Origin: Chloroflexota bacterium
Lineage (GTDB): Bacteria; Chloroflexota; Limnocylindria; P2-11E
Assembly (NCBI GenBank): GCA_016875795.1
Contig: VGOU01000003.1
Span: 1-38,924 of the forward strand
Direction of reading: 5' to 3'
DNA length: 38,924 bases
A model generated the notes under the pieces. That model was not told the DNA's origin. It ran no database searches and was given only the letters and a program-made list of their open reading frames with translations. Within the stretch, counting starts at the first letter, position 1, and every line of letters starts with the position of its first letter. The translations under genes were made by a program, and so were the position numbers. Shown piece by piece: positions 18,867 to 27,198 of the stretch.

Positions 18867-19367
18867 GTGGCCAGGGCGCAGGACAAGGATCCCGACGAGG
18901 CCGCACCGCGCGTGAAGCTCGTGGCGGACAACCGGCGCGCCTTCTTCGACTACGCCATCGACGAGCGCTTCGAGGCGGGACTGGCCCTCACCGGGAGCGA
19001 GATCAAGTCGGTGCGCGAGGGTCGCGTCGACCTGCGCGACGGCTACGCCAAGATCGACAGGGGCGAGGCGTGGCTGCGCAACGTCCGCATCGCGCGCTGG
19101 CCGCAGGCCTCCGCCTGGGAGCCGGACGACCCGATGCGCGTGCGCAAGCTCCTGCTCCACCGCGAGCAGATCGGCCAGCTCGCGGGCGCGGTCTCGCAGC
19201 GCGGCTACACGCTCGTCCCGCTGCGGATGTACATCAAGGGCGGGCGCGCCAAGGTCGAGCTCGGCCTCGCCAGGGGCAAGCGCCGGTACGAGAAGCGGCA
19301 GGTCATCAAGGAGCGCGAGGCCGCGCGCGAGATGGAGGCCGCCGTCCGGCGCCGGGTGAAGGGCTAG
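18867..19367 (+). CDS. smpB: SmpB, tmRNA-binding trans-translation protein
   Basis: A 166-residue protein that binds tmRNA and brings it to stalled ribosomes. Family marks: VADNRRAFFDYAIDERFEAGLALTGSE, IKSVREGRVDLRDGYA, the PRK-type strand VRKLLLHREQIGQL, YTLVPLRMYIK, and the basic C-terminal tail KRRYEKRQVIKEREA that enters the mRNA channel. The GTG start gives a slightly long N-terminus. No ribosome site is present; a TAnnnT box six bases upstream suggests a leaderless message. Its RNA partner ssrA lies about 3.5 kb downstream. The stop overlaps the convergent terC stop at CTAG. Confidence 0.98.
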   Translation: MARAQDKDPDEAAPRVKLVADNRRAFFDYAIDERFEAGLALTGSEIKSVREGRVDLRDGYAKIDRGEAWLRNVRIARWPQASAWEPDDPMRVRKLLLHREQIGQLAGAVSQRGYTLVPLRMYIKGGRAKVELGLARGKRRYEKRQVIKEREAAREMEAAVRRRVKG

Positions 19368-20119
19368 GCCGGACGCTCGGCGCGCTCGGCGTCGAAGCGC
19401 CCGTGGAGCTCTACCGGCGCGCGCTTCCGGCGGTAGCGGAGGTTCAGCATCTCGACGAACAGCGAGAACGCCATCGCCGCGTAGATGTAGCCCTTGCCGA
19501 TGTGCTGCCCGGTCCCCTCGGCGACGAGCATCACGCCGATGAGCAGCAGGAACGCGAGCGCGAGGATCTTCACGCTGGGGTGCTCTTCGACGAAGCGGCT
19601 GATGGGGGCCGCCGACGCGAGCATCACGGCGACGGCGATGACCATGGCCGTGACCATCACCCAGACCTCGTTGGCCATGCCCACGGCCGTGATCACCGAG
19701 TCGAGCGAGAACACGATGTCCATCAGCAGGATCTGCCCGATGACCATGGCGAGCGCGCCGCGCGTGGCCCGCGGGACGAGCTCCTCGTGGACCGCCTCGA
19801 GCTTGTCGTAGATCTCCCACGTCGCCTTCGCGATGAGCACGAGACCGCCGCCGAGGAGGATGAGGTCGCGCCCCGAGAGCGGCCGGCCGAACGTGAAGAG
19901 CGGCTGCGTCAGGCTCATCACCCACGAGATCGCGAGGAGCAGCCCGATGCGCATGACCAGGGCGAGCGTGAGCCCCAGGCGCCGGGCGAATGCCGCTTCG
20001 CGCTCGGGGAGGCGTCCGGTGAGGATCGAGATGAAGACGACGTTGTCGATGCCGAGGACGATCTCCATGGCCGTCAGCGTCACCAGCGCGATGAGGACGC
20101 CGCCGAGCTCCTCTGTCAC
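19364..20119 (-). CDS. TerC-family integral membrane protein
   Basis: A 251-residue protein with about seven membrane helices. Motifs IVLGIDNVVFIS and DIVFSLDSVITAVG, with membrane Asp residues, are diagnostic of the TerC family. A GKGYIYAAMAFSLFVEMLNLRYRRK end is shared with YgdQ/YkoY-type members. Family members have been linked to metal efflux, notably manganese loading of exported proteins, and to tellurite resistance. The substrate here is unknown. The GTG start gives TEELGGVL. It converges on smpB with stops sharing CTAG. Confidence 0.95.
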   Translation of the reverse strand: MTEELGGVLIALVTLTAMEIVLGIDNVVFISILTGRLPEREAAFARRLGLTLALVMRIGLLLAISWVMSLTQPLFTFGRPLSGRDLILLGGGLVLIAKATWEIYDKLEAVHEELVPRATRGALAMVIGQILLMDIVFSLDSVITAVGMANEVWVMVTAMVIAVAVMLASAAPISRFVEEHPSVKILALAFLLLIGVMLVAEGTGQHIGKGYIYAAMAFSLFVEMLNLRYRRKRAPVELHGRFDAERAERPA

Positions 20120-20169
20120 CGACCTCGAGGGTAAGGCGCGGCGGGCGTCCGGCCCGCCGCGCCGTCAGA

Positions 20170-20301
20170 TCACTTGGGGCTGAGAGCCAGGATGATGACG
20201 ATGATCGCGAAGGTCACGGCGAAGATCGGCGCGCTCAGGACGAGGAAGACCTGCAGATCCTCGGTCTTCGGCGGCTCGGGCAGCCTGCGGGGCGCGTCCA
20301 T
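20170..20301 (-). CDS. Small single-span membrane protein, 43 residues
   Basis: The product begins MDAPRRLPEPPKTEDLQ and continues with one hydrophobic segment (VFLVLSAPIFAVTFAII) to LALSPK. GAGGGAGGG lies just upstream of the ATG, and another ATG four bases earlier is out of frame. No family is recognised. It lies 50 bases before terC on the same strand and could be co-expressed with it. The 167 bases between it and the YCII gene show nothing. Confidence 0.55.
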   Translation of the reverse strand: MDAPRRLPEPPKTEDLQVFLVLSAPIFAVTFAIIVIILALSPK

Positions 20302-20468
20302 CCATCCCTCCCTCGGTCGGTCTCGCCCTGGGCGACCGACGGAGGGCGCGCGTACACCCGGAGGTCGTCGCGTGAGGCCGATCCAGCCTAGGGCACGCCG
20401 GGTGCATCCGTCCATGACGACACCCGGCGCGGGACCGGGAGCTCGCGCGGGCGCTGGCCCTTCCCGGC

Positions 20469-20756
20469 CTAGGAGGCCGCGCTCCCCACGACGACGTTCC
20501 ACGGCCGGATGCGGTGCGAGCGGACCAAGCCGTTCTTCATGTACGGGTCGCCCGCGACGAACCGCTCGATGGGCGCGATGTCCGCGGTCCGCCACACCAG
20601 GACCCCGGTGTCGACCGGATCGGACAGCGCGCCGCCGAGGAGCAGCTCGCCGCGCGCCGCGGCCTCACGCGCCAGGGCGAGGTGCGCCTCGCGGAAAGGA
20701 ACGCGCCGCTCGACCATGCCCTCGACGTAGTCGTAGAAGAGGACGAAGTACTTCAC
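20469..20756 (-). CDS. YCII-domain protein
   Basis: A 95-residue protein. It starts KYFVLFYDYVEGMVERRVPFREAHLALAREAAARGELLLGGAL and ends with a WRT-type strand and FVAGDPYMKNGLVRSHRIRPWNVVV. This ferredoxin-like fold, with the family's characteristic GDPY stretch, marks the YCII/YciI superfamily. Its members are small cytoplasmic dimers of poorly known function, some with a His-Asp pair proposed to be catalytic. The GTG start is the only reasonable one. The accessory region begins just upstream. Confidence 0.93.
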   Translation of the reverse strand: MKYFVLFYDYVEGMVERRVPFREAHLALAREAAARGELLLGGALSDPVDTGVLVWRTADIAPIERFVAGDPYMKNGLVRSHRIRPWNVVVGSAAS

Positions 20757-20769
20757 GCGGGCGGGATGC

Positions 20770-21137
20770 TAGCCCGCGGCGCGAGGCTGGAAGGTGAACC
20801 TCGCCGGCCGCGCGCGGGAGGCGCTGCACGCTCGCACGTGACACCGCGATGCCCTCGCGCTCAGTTAGGAGATCGGCCGGGTGGCTGTCGTCGATCCCGG
20901 CGTACGTCTCTTCGCGAGCGCGACGATGCGCTCGGCGACGGCGCGGTCGATCGCATTCGATGGGCGTCGCCCAGCGTTCCCGTGGACCAGCGCGGCGGGA
21001 CCGCGTGATTCGAAGCACGCCCGCAGCCGCCGGACGGTGCGCTCGGAGATCCCGAGGAGGAGGGCCGCGTCAGCGACCGTGACCTTGCCCGCGATGACCA
21101 TCGTCAGGACGAGGGCGCGAGGTGCAGGCTGGGGCAT
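20770..21137 (-). pseudogene. Frameshifted N-terminal remnant of an ISNCY/IS1202-like transposase
   Basis: The first frame encodes a winged or homeodomain-like helix-turn-helix, VADAALLLGISERTVRRLRACF, followed by GPAALVHGNAGRRPS and IDRAVAERIVALAKR, typical of these transposases. Reading then shifts frame near 20915: the continuation TYAGIDDSHPADLLTEREGI is in another frame and fades after about 20780. The catalytic domain is absent, so the element is dead. No terminal repeats were identified. The 132 bases to the next gene hold nothing recognisable. Confidence 0.75.
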
Positions 21138-21269
21138 GTTCTGCCCGTCCCTTCCCTCCGCGGGCTGGACAGGATCGCTGAGCGGTTCCCCCGGTCAGAT
21201 TCGCTGGGCAGCAACGGGACAGCTGGCAGGTGGTGGACAGGGCGGGCAGACTGGTCGCCGGGGATCACG

Positions 21270-22379
21270 ATGGACAGGCGCCGGCTGCTGATGATGTCCA
21301 GCGTCCTTCTGGTCGTCGCGGTCATCGGTGCGGGCGTGACCGGCCAGATCGCGGTCGCGTTCGACATCAACCGCTTCGCGCTCCACCGCTACATCGCGTA
21401 CACGCTGCTGGCGCTCGCGTTGCTTCACGTCGTCCTGGTCGCACCCACGTTGATCGGGCTGCTCCGGCACTGGAGCATGCCCCGCAGGCGCGCGCACAAG
21501 GCGCCGCCGGCACCCGCGAGCGCACCGCTCGGGCGCCGCTCGGCCCTGCGCATCGGGCTCGGCCTTGCCGCCTCCGCAGGCGCGGGCGCGGCGATCGGCT
21601 TCTGGCGTCGAGGCCTCGACGTGCCGGCCGAGCTGAACGAGGCGGGCGACCTGGGCGTCCTCTACCACCGCTGGAGCAGGCCGACCTACGCGGGAGGGCT
21701 GCTGAAGAGCCTCGGCGCGATCGCCCAGCCACCGCTGTACAAGGAGATCCCGGGGAGGATGGCCCACACGCTGCCTCCGCCCACGGACCTTGCGCGCATG
21801 CCCCTGCACCAGGCGATCCGGCAGCGCCGCTCGCGGCGCGACTTCGCCGACCGTGAGCTCCCGATGCAGCAGCTGTCCGACCTGCTCTTCCTTGCGGCGG
21901 GCGAGACCGATCACGCGGACCAAGGCTGGCCGTTCCGCGCGTTCCCCTCGAGCGGCGCCCTCTACCCGACCGAGACCTATGTCGCGGTCCGCTCGGTCGG
22001 CGGCCTGGAGCCGGGCGTGTACCACTACCAGCCGGCGCGTCACGCGCTTGCGCTGGTCCGGGCGGGCGACCTGAGCAGGGTGCTGATGCGCGCCGCGGTG
22101 GAACAGGAGATGGTCGCTGCGGCTGCCGCGACCTTCGTGCTCGCGTCACTCTTCGACCGCGCGCGCTTCAAGTACCAGGACCGCTCCTACCGCTACGCGC
22201 TGATCGAGGCCGGGCACCTGGGCCAGAACCTATACCTGTGCGCCGAGGCCCTCGGTCTCGGCTGCTGCGGGATCGGTGCGTTCTTCGACGATGACGTCAA
22301 CGCGCTCATCGGCGTCGACGGCCTCCAAGAAGCCAGCGTGTACCTGCTCGCGGTGGGCCCGCGGCACGCGTCGACCTAG
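21270..22379 (+). CDS. Membrane-anchored SagB-type / nitroreductase-family oxidoreductase
   Basis: A 369-residue protein. Two N-terminal membrane helices (about 8-30 and 43-65) are followed by a third hydrophobic stretch after RRSALRIGLGLAASAGAG, and then by a C-terminal nitroreductase fold (about 170-369). That domain has RQRRSRRDF, RAFPSSGALYPTETYVA, GVYHYQP and ALIEAGHLGQNLYLCAEALGLGCCGIGAFFDDDVN, the SagB/ThcOx pattern for FMN binding. SagB enzymes oxidise azolines in thiazole/oxazole-modified peptides, but no cyclodehydratase or precursor is nearby. It lies between two transposase remnants, suggesting horizontal arrival. Substrate unknown. Confidence 0.88.
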   Translation: MDRRRLLMMSSVLLVVAVIGAGVTGQIAVAFDINRFALHRYIAYTLLALALLHVVLVAPTLIGLLRHWSMPRRRAHKAPPAPASAPLGRRSALRIGLGLAASAGAGAAIGFWRRGLDVPAELNEAGDLGVLYHRWSRPTYAGGLLKSLGAIAQPPLYKEIPGRMAHTLPPPTDLARMPLHQAIRQRRSRRDFADRELPMQQLSDLLFLAAGETDHADQGWPFRAFPSSGALYPTETYVAVRSVGGLEPGVYHYQPARHALALVRAGDLSRVLMRAAVEQEMVAAAAATFVLASLFDRARFKYQDRSYRYALIEAGHLGQNLYLCAEALGLGCCGIGAFFDDDVNALIGVDGLQEASVYLLAVGPRHAST

Positions 22380-22395
22380 GCCCCATACGTTGAAG

Positions 22396-22830
22396 TCAAG
22401 CGGTTGACGGCGGAGCGGCGAGGTCCAGGCCGCTCCGCCAGACGCCCCAGACGATCGCGAGCGCCTTCTTCATGCAGTGGCCGACCGCGTTCATCTTCGA
22501 CTTGCCCTGGGCGCGCTTGCGTGCGTAGTGCGCGCGGATGAGCGGGCTGTGGGTGATGCCGACGATGGCCATCTGGTACAGCGCGGTGCGTAGGTGGGCG
22601 TTGCCGGCCTTGGACATGCTCCAGCTCGTCTCGGGATCCTTGCCCTTCTCGCCGCTGCTCTTCTCCGCCGGGTGCACGCCCGCGTAGGCGACCGGCTTGT
22701 CGAGGCTCTCGAAGCGAGCGATGTCCCCGATCTCGGCGATGAGCGTGGCCGCCGTCGCCGGGCCGACGCGGCGGTCTTCTTCAGACACCACGTCCGTGCA
22801 CTCCAACTCCCATCCGGAGCTTGTGCCCGA
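22396..22830 (-). pseudogene. IS110/IS1111-family transposase, C-terminal remnant
   Basis: The readable part is the Transposase_20 domain: VGPATAATLIAEIGDIARFES, then KPVAYAGVHPAEKSSGEKGKD, SKAGNAHLRTALYQMAI and the C-terminal KSKMNAVGHCMKKAL. The N-terminal DEDD-type RuvC-like domain is missing, and a stop interrupts the frame near 22830. It cannot transpose. It ends 17 bases after the SagB-like gene and lies about 70 bases from the 3' end of ssrA, marking the right edge of the accessory stretch. Confidence 0.85.
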
Positions 22831-22873
22831 GATCGGCTACATGCTTGGCTACACAGCTGAGGCTTGGGGCCGA

Positions 22874-22898
22874 GAAGGCCCATAGATGCTGGGCCTTC
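22874..22898 (-). terminator. Hairpin after ssrA
   Basis: GAAGGCCCA/TGGGCCTTC, nine perfect pairs with a seven-base loop, starts five bases past the 3' end of the tmRNA. There is no clear T run, so it may act in termination or 3' trimming. Confidence 0.6.
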
Positions 22899-22902
22899 CC
22901 TG

Positions 22903-23248
22903 TGGAGATGGGGGAGGGTCGAACTCCCCGTCCAGAGCCATCGAACGATCCGCGTCCACGAAGCCTCGTCGGCGCTCTGCATCTCGCGGTCCCGGTCGCG
23001 CACCGACGCGCTACCGGATCCGCCAGCCCGGTGGTCTTAGGCCCGCTCACCGGACGTCGGCGGGCCGCACCTCCGCTCTCTCGTCCTCACCGGTCCGCGG
23101 AGGGGGGACCGGCGGGACGCTCACTGACTAGGCAGCGAGGGCGTAAGAGTTGTTGGCAGTTGTCTGCCTGCTGCTCGGTTCACGGGGTGAACAGCACCCC
23201 CGGCTCGCAACGGATCGCTCTCCTGCCCTGTCGAAACCACGCATCCCC
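22903..23248 (-). ncRNA. ssrA: tmRNA (transfer-messenger RNA)
   Basis: About 346 bases. The 5' end is GGGGATG followed by the conserved GGTTTCGACAGGG. The 3' end has a T arm GGGAG-TTCGACC-CTCCC and an acceptor strand CATCTCC with discriminator A. Acceptor arms pair with a G3:U70 wobble, the alanine identity. CCA is not encoded. The tag reading frame ends ANNSYALAA then TAG (23157 down to 23128), with the YALAA degradation signal that is nearly universal. The resume codon is not certain; reading may start a few codons earlier (QTT before ANN). With SmpB it rescues stalled ribosomes. It diverges from the adjacent lipoprotein gene. Confidence 0.94.
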
Positions 23249-24082
23249 GTGATCCCGCTAGGGACGAGTACCATTGTACCCGCGAAGACCCGCTTGCTCG
23301 GTGCCCTCCTCGTGCTCGCCGCGTGCAGTGGTGCAGGCGAGGTGACGCTCCGCACGGCATCGCCGACGCCCACGCTCACGCCGATCGCGACGCGCACGCC
23401 GGCGCCCACGGCGGTGGCCGCATCACCCGCCGCGTCGCCGAGCGCGAGCCCGACGCCGATCGTCCACCCGCCAGGCCAGACGCACTACGTCGCGATGGGC
23501 GCGTCCGACACCGTGGGCGTGGGATCGCTCGATCCGCTGAACGGGTCGTGGCCGTCGCGCGTCGCGGCGCTGCTCCCGCCGGGCAGCACGTACCGGAACC
23601 TCGGGGTGCGCGGATCGCTCACCGCGCAGGCCCAGCGTGATCAGCTGCCTGTCGCGATCCGCGAGCAGCCGACCATCGTGACGATCTGGCTCGCGGTGAA
23701 CGACATGCTCGCGCAGGTCCCCGCCGGCGCGTACGGCGCGTCCCTCGCCGCGATCCTCGATGCGCTCGTCCAGGGGACGGAGGCGAGGATCTTCGTCGGC
23801 AACGTCCCCGACCTCCGCGCCGTGCCGATCTTCCGCGCCGTCGATCCCGCGGTGGTCCTCGCTCTCGTCCAGGCGTACAACTTCCAGGTCACGACCGCGG
23901 CCGCGAAGCACCCCGGACGCGTCGTGGGTGTGGACATCTTCGCCGGCTCGGCGGAGCTGACGACGGACATCACCGTGTCGGCGGACGGCTTCCACCCGTC
24001 GGACAACGGCTACGCGCTCATCGCCTGGCGCTTCGCGGACGCGATGCGCCGCAGAGGGATCCCCCTGAAGGCCACGCCCTAG
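23249..24082 (+). CDS. SGNH/GDSL hydrolase lipoprotein
   Basis: About 277 residues. A signal region RLLGALLVLAAC ends in a lipobox, so the mature protein would be lipid-anchored at Cys. A Thr/Pro/Ala/Ser-rich spacer of about 50 residues follows. The hydrolase domain has the nucleophile block YVAMGASDTVGVG (block I), RNLGVRGS (block II Gly), LAVND (block III Asn) and DGFHPSDNGYALIA (block V Asp-x-x-His), so all four SGNH residues are present. It is probably an extracytoplasmic esterase or deacetylase. The GTG at 23249 is the best in-frame start, but no ribosome site is seen, and it directly abuts ssrA. Confidence 0.88.
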   Translation: MIPLGTSTIVPAKTRLLGALLVLAACSGAGEVTLRTASPTPTLTPIATRTPAPTAVAASPAASPSASPTPIVHPPGQTHYVAMGASDTVGVGSLDPLNGSWPSRVAALLPPGSTYRNLGVRGSLTAQAQRDQLPVAIREQPTIVTIWLAVNDMLAQVPAGAYGASLAAILDALVQGTEARIFVGNVPDLRAVPIFRAVDPAVVLALVQAYNFQVTTAAAKHPGRVVGVDIFAGSAELTTDITVSADGFHPSDNGYALIAWRFADAMRRRGIPLKATP

Positions 24083-25308
24083 GACTCGGCTGGTTCCGCT
24101 TCGGTCGAGGGTGCGAGCGCACGCCCGACCGCCGGCTCGTACGCGCGCGTGGCGCGGAAGTACAGCGCGATGCCCGCCACCATCACCGTGATCACGGCGA
24201 AGAGCACGTAGCGCGGCTCGAGGATCCCGAGCAGGAATGACGCGAGGAACGGCGCGATCGTGCCGCGGATGCCGACGAGGAACGACTGCGCTGTGGCGTA
24301 GTCGAGCACGCGCCCCTTCGGGGCCACCTGCACGATCACCGTGTGGTACGTGATCTCCCACCCCGCGTTCAGGATCCCCTGCACGACGGCGAGCGGAACG
24401 AGGAACCACAGGTTCGGCGCGAACAGGTATGTGAGCGGGGTGGCGAAACAGATCACGTTCTGATAGGCGGTCGGCCAGAGCGACGAGCCGCGGTCGATGA
24501 GCCGGCCCCACCACAGGTACGCGACGCTCGCGGTGAGCGCGCTGATCGATCCGAGCGCTCCGACGAACGAGTTCGGCGCGTCGAAGTGGTCCACGAGCAT
24601 GAGCGGGACGATCGTCACGTTCATCAGGTTGCCGATGCCGAACACGCTGTTCGCCAGGAGCAGCTGCCGGTAGCGCCTGTCCTCCCATACCGTCTTCGCG
24701 ATGAGCGGGAGCGCGCGCCGCCGCGGCGCCGAGGTGCGGTGCTCCTCGCGGATCCAGAAGAACGCGATCGAGCCGGGCAGCGAGAGGATCGTCGCGGCCG
24801 CGAACACCGCCGTGGCCGACCCGGCGTCGATGAGGACGCCGGCGACGGCCGCGGAGATGACGCTCGCTACCGAGGCCCCCACGCGCACCTTCGCCATGGC
24901 CTGCCCGCGCTCGCTGTCGGGATAGATCGCCGCCATGACCGTCGTGTACGCGGCTATGTTCGCGAGCGTGATGACCCAGAACGCGAGCGTGGTCACGCCG
25001 AGCATGAGCGGCGTCGTCGCGATCAGGACGCCGACGAGGAACACGCTGCGCGCGGCGGTGATCGCCGCGGCGACCACACGGACGGGCGGCAGGCCGGAGA
25101 GCAGCCAGATCCAGATCGGCGACAGCAGGTGGCCGATGAACGGCGCGGCGACGACGAGCGCGACGTCGAAGGTCGTGCCGCCCATGCGGCGCACGACGAC
25201 GGGCATGAAGCCGACCAGGACGGCGGTCCACAGGCCGGCGCAGATGGCGGCGAAGAGGTCGATCCTGAAGTTGCGCCGGACGAGCTCCGGTGAGTGCGTG
25301 GGCGACAT
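24079..25308 (-). CDS. Major facilitator superfamily transporter
   Basis: A 409-residue protein with about twelve membrane helices in two halves joined by a basic cytoplasmic loop (REEHRTSAPRRRAL). The loop between helices 2 and 3 and the PDSERGQAMAKVRVGASVAS segment fit MFS proteins. No substrate-specific motif is recognised. The ATG at 25308 is preferred to a TTG nine bases upstream. Its stop shares CTAG with the convergent lipoprotein gene. The lack of neighbouring pathway genes leaves the substrate open; a drug or metabolite exporter is possible. Confidence 0.9.
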   Translation of the reverse strand: MSPTHSPELVRRNFRIDLFAAICAGLWTAVLVGFMPVVVRRMGGTTFDVALVVAAPFIGHLLSPIWIWLLSGLPPVRVVAAAITAARSVFLVGVLIATTPLMLGVTTLAFWVITLANIAAYTTVMAAIYPDSERGQAMAKVRVGASVASVISAAVAGVLIDAGSATAVFAAATILSLPGSIAFFWIREEHRTSAPRRRALPLIAKTVWEDRRYRQLLLANSVFGIGNLMNVTIVPLMLVDHFDAPNSFVGALGSISALTASVAYLWWGRLIDRGSSLWPTAYQNVICFATPLTYLFAPNLWFLVPLAVVQGILNAGWEITYHTVIVQVAPKGRVLDYATAQSFLVGIRGTIAPFLASFLLGILEPRYVLFAVITVMVAGIALYFRATRAYEPAVGRALAPSTEAEPAES

Positions 25309-25360
25309 CGGAGCCAACGCTATCTGGGCCGCCCGCCGTGGTCTGTACCGCGCTACTCGA

Positions 25361-26257
25361 TCAAGGGCGATCGATCCGGGGCCGCGACGCTCCGTAACGG
25401 GAGCGGAACCCGCCGCCCCCGCCGCGGGGATCGAACATGCGGCGCGGGCCCATCGGGCGCCGCATCGGGCCGCCCGGGCGGAAGCCTGGGCGCATGCCGA
25501 CGGGGCCGTGCGCCCCGGGCGCGGTGGAGCTGATGACGACGCGTCGGTTCGGCTCGAGACCGACGGACTCGGTGCGCAGGCCGGGCGTGCCCTGCACGGC
25601 GAGGTGAACGACGCGGCGCTCGTACGCGAGCATCGGCTCGAGCGTCACGGCCTGGCCCGTCGCGCGGACGCGCTCGGCGACGCGCTTCGCCACCTCGCGC
25701 AGCTGGTCCTCGCGCCGGCGCCGGTAGCCCTCGACGTCGACCGGGATGTGCACGGTGCGCCCGGCCTTCTTCGAGGTGATGGCCGAGACGACCTGCTGCA
25801 GCGCGACGAGGTTCTCGCCGCCGCGCCCGATGAGCACGCCGAGGTCGCCGCCGCTGATCTCGACGCCCTCGCGCCCCGGGATCTGCTCGATCTTCACGTC
25901 GGCTTCGATGCCCATGACGTCGAGGATTTCCTTCGCGACCTGCCCGCCGATCGGCAGCGCCTCGCCGAGCGCCGCCGCGGGCTCCTCCTCGTCCTCGACC
26001 GCGTCGTGCGCCGCGCCGGGACGGCGCGGGACCTCGGCCTCGTCGACGGACGGCTGCGGCTCCTCGCTCTCCGTCTCCTCGTAGGAGAGGAGCACGCGCG
26101 CGTCCTCGCCGCCGAGGCCGAGCATGTTCGCGGGCTTCCCCTTCGCGAGGATCTCGATGTCCACCTGGTCGCGGCGCTTGCCGAGCTCGCGCAGGCCGCG
26201 CTCGATCGCTTCCTCGACCGTGCGTCCCGTGAACTCGTCCCCTCGGATCGGGCTCAC
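25361..26257 (-). CDS. jag: Jag/KhpB-type KH-R3H RNA-binding protein
   Basis: A 298-residue protein. An N-terminal Jag domain (about 1-50; TVEEAIERGLRELGKRRDQVDIEIL) is followed by an acidic linker. A KH domain with the GRGG loop (DLGVLIGRGGENLVALQQVV) precedes an R3H domain (RRRREDQLREVAKRVAE to EPMLAYERRVVHLAV). The last 65 residues are rich in Gly, Arg, Pro and Met, a tail not seen in short Jag proteins and likely to add RNA contacts. Jag/KhpB binds RNA and influences cell shape. The GTG start overlaps yidC by GTGA, as in the conserved rpmH-rnpA-yidD-yidC-jag order. Confidence 0.95.
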   Translation of the reverse strand: MSPIRGDEFTGRTVEEAIERGLRELGKRRDQVDIEILAKGKPANMLGLGGEDARVLLSYEETESEEPQPSVDEAEVPRRPGAAHDAVEDEEEPAAALGEALPIGGQVAKEILDVMGIEADVKIEQIPGREGVEISGGDLGVLIGRGGENLVALQQVVSAITSKKAGRTVHIPVDVEGYRRRREDQLREVAKRVAERVRATGQAVTLEPMLAYERRVVHLAVQGTPGLRTESVGLEPNRRVVISSTAPGAHGPVGMRPGFRPGGPMRRPMGPRRMFDPRGGGGGFRSRYGASRPRIDRP

Positions 26258-27198
26258 CGTCCCCTCCTCCTCCGCCGGCGCGAGCGGCGATCGTCCGCGT
26301 CCCCACCGGTCTCGCCACCAGCGGCGCCGCCCATGTCCGCCTCGACCTCGCGGATCGCCGCCTTCTGGCTCTTCGCGATCTCGCTGTCGGCGGGAGACGG
26401 GGTCTCGCGGAGGAAGGGCAGCCAGCGCGCGAGCTGCCCCCACCCGGTGAGGAAGTACTGCTGCACGATCTGGAACACCGTCGTCGCCACCCAGTAGACG
26501 GCGAGGCCCGCGGGGAACGAGGCCGAGATGACGACCGTGATGATCGGGAAGTAGTAGGTCATCGACTGCATCATCCGGACCTGTGGGTCGTCCGACTTCG
26601 CCGCGTTGAGCGGCTGCGCCATGAGCGACGCGATGAGCTGCGTCACCCCGGCGAGGATCGGGAGGACGTACAGCGGGTCGGGGTTCTGGAGCCCCGGGAT
26701 CCACGGGAGCCAGTTCGCCGCGGTGCTGAGGCGCTCGCCCTCGGCGAGAGGGTTCGACAGGAACCAGAAGCGGATCCGGTCGATCTCGCCGGCGGTGAGC
26801 GCGCCGGCGCAGTTCGCGCCGAGGTCGCGGCCGAGCCCGCAGCCCGCCTGGATGAACGCCGAGTACATGGCGAAGAGGATCGGCATCTGGAGGAGGAGCG
26901 GGAGGCACCCCGCGGCGGGGTTCACGCCCTTCTCGCGGTAGAGCTTCATCTGCTCCTCGGCCACGCGCTGCTTGTCCTTGCCGTACCTCGTGCGCATCTC
27001 CTGGAGGGCCGGCGCGAGCTCCTGCATCGCGCGCTGCGAGCGGATCTGTGCGACGAACAGCGGGTAGAGCAGGAGCCGGATGAGGAGGGTGACGCCGACG
27101 ATCGCCAGCCCGAAGTCGGGGAAGATCCCGTACCAGAACGCGAGGAGCGACAGGAGCGGATGGACGAGGAGGAAGTTCCAGAGGCCGACGATGTCCAT
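26254..27198 (-). CDS. yidC: YidC/Oxa1 membrane protein insertase
   Basis: A 314-residue insertase. The core starts after one N-terminal helix: GLAIVGVTLLIRLLLYPLF contains the conserved Arg of the hydrophilic groove, followed by the cytoplasmic hairpin (RSQRAMQELAPALQEMRTRYGKDKQR) and NPAAGCLPLLLQMPILFAMYSAF. The last helices include YYFPIITVVISASFPAGLAVYWVATT. The C-terminal tail ends in a run of Arg, suited to ribosome contact. It lacks the large periplasmic domain of Gram-negative YidC. It starts one base after the yidD stop. Confidence 0.97.
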   Translation of the reverse strand: MDIVGLWNFLLVHPLLSLLAFWYGIFPDFGLAIVGVTLLIRLLLYPLFVAQIRSQRAMQELAPALQEMRTRYGKDKQRVAEEQMKLYREKGVNPAAGCLPLLLQMPILFAMYSAFIQAGCGLGRDLGANCAGALTAGEIDRIRFWFLSNPLAEGERLSTAANWLPWIPGLQNPDPLYVLPILAGVTQLIASLMAQPLNAAKSDDPQVRMMQSMTYYFPIITVVISASFPAGLAVYWVATTVFQIVQQYFLTGWGQLARWLPFLRETPSPADSEIAKSQKAAIREVEADMGGAAGGETGGDADDRRSRRRRRRGR

